Positions 14,475 through 17,909 of a stretch of DNA of 17,909 bases are shown in pieces; the stretch's first letter is position 1, and every line of letters starts with the position of its first letter. The notes below the pieces were generated by a model. That model searched no databases and was not told the origin of the DNA. It worked only from the letters and a program-made list of their open reading frames with translations. This DNA is from Nitrospina sp. UBA6727 (lineage in GTDB: Bacteria > Nitrospinota > Nitrospinia > Nitrospinales > VA-1). Made by a program: the position numbers and the translations under genes. Where the stretch lies: NCBI GenBank assembly GCA_002454045.1, contig DKID01000014.1, positions 1 to 17,909 of the forward strand. Reading direction: 5' to 3'.

Positions 14475-16649
14475 CTACGGAAAGTTTTGCAAAATAATTT
14501 CCACCGTTTCGCCATCCTGCGCCCAACCGAAAGTCCCAGACCCCGCATAGGTACTGATGATTCCGCTCGTGTCCACTTTGCGGATGCGATTGTTCCCCAT
14601 GTCGGAAATGTATAAATTGCCCTTTGAGTCGAAGGCAATCGCCGATGGACTTTTGAGCATCGCCGCGGTGGCGGGACCGCCGTCGCCGAAAAATCCCGGA
14701 TGACCTTTCCCCGCGACCGTCACGATATTTCCGTCCTTCGCAACTTTCCTCACGGTGTGAGAGTTCATGCCGACGATGTGCAACTCGCCGGCGGGACTGA
14801 TGGCGAGGTAGTCGATGTTGCGAATTCCCGCTTGCAACGCGGGACCGCCGTCGCCGGAGTTTTCATGGTTGCCGTTGCCGGCGATGGTGGAGACGACGCC
14901 TCGCGTGTCTATCTTGCGGACCATGTTGTTGGCGGCGTCGGCGATGTACAAGTTGCCCGCTTCATCCGCGACCAACGCGCTGGGGTCGCGGAACGCGGCT
15001 TCGCTCGCCGGACCGCCATCGCCGTAATAAGCCGACTCGCCGGTGCCGGCGATGGTGGTGATTTCGCCGCGGGCGGAAACTTTGCGGATCTGATGGTTCA
15101 GTCGGTCAGAGATAAACATATTCCCGCCGCGGTCGAAAGCGATGTCGGAAAAAGTGGTGATGGTCGCCAACTCGCCGGTCTGAACTTTACCTTTATATTT
15201 GCTTTGGGAAATTGATTGCAGATAGTCTTCGGAAACCGTGTCCAAAACTTTTTGCATCACCCCGTTCTCATCCACTTTGCGAATGATGCTGACAAACCCG
15301 CTGGGGCTGACGATGAAAATTTCTCCTTTGCCATTCAACTCCAAGAACGTCGCCCCGTAGATGGAGGCTTGTAGCGCGGGCAATCCGTCACCAATGTTGC
15401 CGCGGATTCCGTTGCCGGCGATGGTTTCGATTATCCCGTCCGTGGAAACCCGCCGAATGCGGTAATGTCCTTTGTCCGAAAAAATAACGTTGCCGTTTTT
15501 ATCCACGGCGATTCCGTGGGGGAAACTCAACTTTGCGCCGGTGGCGGGACCGCCGTCGCCAGCGAACATTTTCATCCCGTTGCCGGCGACGGTTTCGATG
15601 CTGCCGCGGCGGGGATTTATCTGGCGGATGCGGTAATGCGACCGGTCGATGATCAGCAGTTTGTCATCGCGACTCAACGCCACCCCGAACGGCAAATACA
15701 AATTGGTGTCGCGCGCCATTTCGGAATCGCCGTTGTAATCCTGCTGGCCGGTTCCCGCCACGGTGCGAATCATCCCCTGCGCGTCCACGGAACGGATGCG
15801 ATTGTTGTTGCGGTCGGCGATATACAAGACGCCGTTTTTGTCCACCGCCACGCCGGTCGGTCCCGCGAGACTGGCGCGATACGCGGGACCGTTATCGCCC
15901 ATGAAAAAAAATCCGCCGTCGCCAGCGACCGTGGTGATGGTTCCCCGCGCGCTGACTTTTCGCACGCGATTGTTTTCGCGGTCGGCAATATAAAGGTTGC
16001 CTTTTTTGTCCAAAGCAAGCCCGAAAGGTTTTGACAACTGCGCTTCGGTGGCGGGACCGGAATCGCCTTTGTATCCGTCCATCCCGTTGCCCGCGACCGT
16101 GGTGATGATTCCGTCATCGTCCACCACGCGCACGCGATTGTTGGAACGGTCGGCGATGAAAATATTTCCGTCATCGTCCACCGCGACTCCGGAAGGCAGG
16201 CTGAGTTGCGCTTGCGTCGCTTTTCCGCCGTCGCCGCTAAAACCCGCGGTGCCGTTGCCCGCGACCGTGGTGATGATTCCCCGCGCGCTGACTTTTCGCA
16301 CGCGGTGGTTGTCGCGGTCGGCGATGTAGAGGTTGCCTTTTTTATCGAAAGCCAAACCGGCGGGAATTTTTAGTTGCGCTTCGGTGGCTTTCCCATCGTC
16401 GCCGCCGAAGCCAGACTCGCCGGTGCCGACGACGCGGGTCATGTTCCCCGCGGTGTCCACGCGACTGATGATATTGTGGTCGCGCATGGCGATGTAAATG
16501 TTGCCGTCTTTATCGACGGCGATTCCGTCGACCAAAGAAATTTCCGTCTCGGTGGCTTTGACGATTTTCGCCGCGGCGGCGACGGCGGCAACCGCCACCG
16601 ACAAAAAAATATTCAGCGCCAGCAAAAGTTTAAGATTTTTTCCGAGCAT
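14475..16649 (-). CDS. Exported NHL-repeat double beta-propeller protein
   Basis: 724 aa from the ATG at 16649 (AGAGG upstream). Residues 1-~27 are a signal peptide (LLLALNIFLSVAVAAVAAAA). The rest consists of 12 consecutive ~56-residue units of the form AVDKxGNLYIADRxNNRVRKV...G.I.TVAGNG..GF.GDGGPATxAxL. Twelve units fit two six-bladed propellers. Unit 8 is degenerate and longer (SEDYLQSISQSKYKGKVQ) and may mark an irregular blade near the domain border. The first and last units are partial matches. NHL propellers usually bind ligands or proteins; no catalytic motif is seen. Two units are about 90% identical at the DNA level, showing recent duplication. It is first in a same-strand run with the NTF2-like, MMPL, LolA-like and barrel genes. 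Confidence 0.88.
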   Translation of the reverse strand: MLGKNLKLLLALNIFLSVAVAAVAAAAKIVKATETEISLVDGIAVDKDGNIYIAMRDHNIISRVDTAGNMTRVVGTGESGFGGDDGKATEAQLKIPAGLAFDKKGNLYIADRDNHRVRKVSARGIITTVAGNGTAGFSGDGGKATQAQLSLPSGVAVDDDGNIFIADRSNNRVRVVDDDGIITTVAGNGMDGYKGDSGPATEAQLSKPFGLALDKKGNLYIADRENNRVRKVSARGTITTVAGDGGFFFMGDNGPAYRASLAGPTGVAVDKNGVLYIADRNNNRIRSVDAQGMIRTVAGTGQQDYNGDSEMARDTNLYLPFGVALSRDDKLLIIDRSHYRIRQINPRRGSIETVAGNGMKMFAGDGGPATGAKLSFPHGIAVDKNGNVIFSDKGHYRIRRVSTDGIIETIAGNGIRGNIGDGLPALQASIYGATFLELNGKGEIFIVSPSGFVSIIRKVDENGVMQKVLDTVSEDYLQSISQSKYKGKVQTGELATITTFSDIAFDRGGNMFISDRLNHQIRKVSARGEITTIAGTGESAYYGDGGPASEAAFRDPSALVADEAGNLYIADAANNMVRKIDTRGVVSTIAGNGNHENSGDGGPALQAGIRNIDYLAISPAGELHIVGMNSHTVRKVAKDGNIVTVAGKGHPGFFGDGGPATAAMLKSPSAIAFDSKGNLYISDMGNNRIRKVDTSGIISTYAGSGTFGWAQDGETVEIILQNFP
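15925..16016 (-). repeat. NHL DNA repeat, copy A
   Basis: This 92-bp segment matches 16261-16352 at 83 of 92 positions by direct comparison, without gaps. It spans the end of one NHL unit and the start of the next in reading order, including the KVSARG and KKGNLYIADR codons. Most other units of the gene agree in protein but less in DNA. Confidence 0.7.
16261..16352 (-). repeat. NHL DNA repeat, copy B
   Basis: Partner of the 15925-16016 copy, 336 bp away. That equals two NHL units of 56 codons, so recombination between the copies would delete or add two blades in frame. Confidence 0.7.
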
Positions 16650-16671
16650 GCTCAAAACCTCTTCATAAGCA

Positions 16672-16697
16672 AAAACCCGCGGCGAAAATTCCGCCGC
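16672..16697 (-). terminator. Leader hairpin with T run, possible attenuator of the NHL operon
   Basis: On the minus strand a perfect six-bp stem GCGGCG (16697-16692) / CGCCGC (16684-16679), with the seven-base loop GAATTTT, is followed by GGGTTTTT. This is the layout of an intrinsic terminator. It ends only about 22 bases before the NHL ATG, between the likely promoter and the gene. It may attenuate transcription, or simply back up the terminator of the preceding gene. Confidence 0.4.
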
Positions 16698-16830
16698 CGC
16701 CAAAGTGTAACCGAATTTCGCAAAGGTCGCACCAGTTCTTTCAAGGAGATGATGGGTTTTGGCAGGACTGCCGCAAGTTTTGCGAGGAATGCGAAATTTG
16801 GTCAGACTACTGGAAACCGCGTTTCAGGCG

Positions 16831-16902
16831 AAAAAAAACCCCGGCGGTTTTTCTGCGGCGATGGGACTCGAGGAAACCATCGTCACTTTTAACCACCGGG
16901 GC
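16831..16902 (-). terminator. Intrinsic terminator of the right-edge barrel gene
   Basis: On the minus strand CCCCGGTGG (16901-16893) pairs with CCGCCGGGG (16847-16839), eight of nine pairs, followed by eight T. The 45-base interior is itself structured: CGATGG (16882-16877) with CCATCG (16864-16859), extended by a GU and a GC pair, closes a 12-base loop. It begins about 30 bases after the TAA of the barrel gene. The plus-strand reading has only a four-base T run, so it mainly acts on the minus strand. Confidence 0.75.
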
Positions 16903-16931
16903 TTTTCAGAGGCTACGACGCCCGTCGTAAA

Positions 16932-17105
16932 TTAGAATCGATAAGCAATGCCGATACGATAGTTGACCGAATCTAGGTCAACTTTGTCGGTGGAGGTTAT
17001 ATAGCCCTGTTGAGGATTGCCGCCATCATCAGGCAAGGTGAAATTAAGCGTATGCTTCAACTTTTCATCGCCGTAGTCGGCGTATTCCACAGCGGCGTGC
17101 CAAAC
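16932..17105 (-). pseudogene. Barrel gene 3' remnant beyond the internal TGA
   Basis: In the same frame as the upstream part, 57 codons follow the TGA at 17106-17108 without another stop until TAA at 16932. They read VWHAAVEYADYGDEKLKH and end in DSVNYRIGIAYRF. This is the final two or three strands of a barrel with a perfect aromatic C-terminal signal. Without it, the truncated product could not be inserted by BAM. The change is probably one base (TGG, CGA or TTA/TTG to TGA), as the frame is otherwise intact. Confidence 0.75.
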
Positions 17106-17909
17106 TCAACTTTCGCTGATGTCTCCTTCGACGCCTGCGACAAGCTTATAACCTTTGAAAGTCGTGCTGTCTTTGTCAGTGAGCGAGTCCACTGGACTGG
17201 TATTGCTAGGATTGACAGCGTCAGCACCGTAGGTAATTATTCCTTCGACAGACATTTTGCTATCAACTTTAACGCTACTATAGCCCGCCATGAAATAAGG
17301 ACGTACGCCTTTGGTATTCAACGCTACCAACGCGAGCAGGTCGAAAGTTTCGCCCTGTTCGACTTCCGAGGTGATGCTAGCAGCGTGGCGGGAATAAATG
17401 ACTCGGCTGGCGTCAGCGGCAACATCGCCTTTACCAGGTATTTGATCCATTTGGAGGACACTATTTACTGGGGATTGCACAAAAGCACTCGTTGCTTCCC
17501 CGCCGTTGGGAGTTGTCGTCACAACATCATATCCCGACAACGTTACATCTACTGGGGCGCCACCCAAATCTATAGTTTTTATAGTTATAGGTGTAGCCTC
17601 TACTGCGGGCACAAAAAGTTTGCTACCCATCACACCTTCATACTCGCTGTCGTTGGTGCCGTAGGCAAGATGAAAGCCCCAGGAAATGGGTTTCATTTTG
17701 TCGGTGCGATATTGCGTGAAGACACCATAGTCGGTACCGCTATCGTCATCGGAATAGTCGGCGTAGTCAGAGTAGCCGCCTTTTGCACTGAGGTCATTTT
17801 TTGCAATGCCGCCTTGGATGCCGAGGCGCCATTCGGCGTGGGTGATGGAGGGGATGATGAGGAAGGAAATTACGAGGAAAGCGGTTAGTAGGCTATCCCC
17901 CCCCCCCCC
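17106..17909 (-). CDS. Outer-membrane beta-barrel protein, 5' partial, cut by an internal TGA
   Basis: 267 open codons run from the window edge to TGA. Reading in, the frame gives a Gly run from the G tract, then a signal peptide LLTAFLVISFLIIPSITHA. EWRLGIQGGIAKNDLSAKGGYSDY follows. The pattern of aromatic and glycine-rich strands (WGFHLAYGTND, YFMAGYSSVKVD, YKLVAGVEGD) is that of small OmpA/Omp_b-brl-type barrels. The start codon is outside the window; the first in-frame ATG (17696) lies well after the signal peptide and is not the start. Codon use is more AT-rich and looser than in the neighbours, mainly in the 17397-17650 loop region. Together with the remnant, the full protein would exceed 325 residues. 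An uninterrupted 292-codon frame on the plus strand is its antisense shadow. Confidence 0.7.
   Translation of the reverse strand, partial: GGGGDSLLTAFLVISFLIIPSITHAEWRLGIQGGIAKNDLSAKGGYSDYADYSDDDSGTDYGVFTQYRTDKMKPISWGFHLAYGTNDSEYEGVMGSKLFVPAVEATPITIKTIDLGGAPVDVTLSGYDVVTTTPNGGEATSAFVQSPVNSVLQMDQIPGKGDVAADASRVIYSRHAASITSEVEQGETFDLLALVALNTKGVRPYFMAGYSSVKVDSKMSVEGIITYGADAVNPSNTSPVDSLTDKDSTTFKGYKLVAGVEGDISES
17897..17909 (-). repeat. Homopolymer tract, at least 13 G on the coding strand
   Basis: Thirteen C on the plus strand end the window. On the coding strand of the barrel gene this is a G run lying directly before the signal-peptide codons (GAT AGC CTA CTA ACC). Its real length is unknown because the window stops inside it. 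Such tracts change length by slipped-strand mispairing. Confidence 0.85.

Larger units (their letters stand above)
16650..16931. other. Intergenic region upstream of the NHL operon
   Basis: 282 bp between the barrel gene end and the NHL start, both on the minus strand. It holds a strong terminator for the barrel gene (16831-16902) and a hairpin with T run close to the NHL start (16672-16697). A smaller bulged hairpin, CTGGAAAC/GTTTCAG, lies at 16810-16827. The NHL operon promoter should lie here. A TTGAAA at about 16740 on the minus strand is a possible -35, but its -10 is unclear. Confidence 0.5.

Noticed and set aside
16749..16892. 47-codon plus-strand ORF after AAGGAG
   Set aside because: The ribosome binding site is three bases or fewer from the ATG, the translation has no recognisable features, and it runs into the terminator of the opposite strand.
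17106..17108. UGA recoded as Trp or selenocysteine
   Set aside because: UGA ends leuD and several other genes here, so no genome-wide recoding. No SECIS-like hairpin directly after the codon was recognised, and barrel proteins are not known selenoproteins.
17010..17888. 292-codon open frame on the plus strand at the right edge
   Set aside because: It is antisense to a gene with a clear signal peptide, barrel strands, C-terminal aromatic signal and terminator. The plus-strand translation shows no recognisable domain.

Overview
This window looks like chromosomal DNA from a Gram-negative bacterium of moderately high GC content. Three outer-membrane beta-barrel ends or genes, a LolA-like periplasmic protein and many Sec signal peptides support an outer membrane. 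I cannot name the phylum. The fused aroD-aroE gene and the LeuC/LeuD types (LeuD resembles the plant/cyanobacterial form) argue against an ordinary enterobacterium. UGA is used as a normal stop by several genes. No phage, IS element or CRISPR array is visible.

Left part (1-7.7 kb), mostly metabolism. It opens with a possible C-terminal tail of a barrel protein and a 66-aa hypothetical gene. Next comes a bifunctional 3-dehydroquinate dehydratase/shikimate dehydrogenase (shikimate pathway). Convergent to it lies a two-gene unit: a DASS/SLC13-type carboxylate or sulfate transporter followed by a single-domain rhodanese. Divergent from the transporter is leuC-leuD (leucine biosynthesis). This runs on with very short gaps into two exported proteins, a formylglycine-generating-enzyme-fold protein that lacks the usual copper-binding cysteine pair and a ribonuclease-inhibitor-type leucine-rich-repeat protein.

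Middle (7.7-9.5 kb): a 63-aa coiled-coil protein gene, tRNA-Phe(GAA) with a good promoter, and an unrecognised 435-aa exported protein. That protein is built from four ~100-residue modules, each carrying one cysteine pair. Its promoter geometry suggests a leaderless transcript.

Right part (9.5-16.65 kb), all on the minus strand: a probable operon reading, in transcription order, 12-unit NHL propeller protein, NTF2-like exported protein, MMPL/RND exporter, LolA-like lipid-carrier protein, outer-membrane barrel. The last three form a plausible inner membrane-periplasm-outer membrane export route, probably for a lipid or other hydrophobic molecule. The propeller and NTF2-like proteins would be accessory parts. 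This is the best candidate for an under-described system here.

Right edge (16.9-17.9 kb): an outer-membrane barrel gene on the minus strand. Its 5' end enters a run of 13 G at the window end, and its frame is broken by one TGA 57 codons before the true barrel C-terminus. The G run suggests phase variation or an assembly limit. A strong intrinsic terminator follows the gene.
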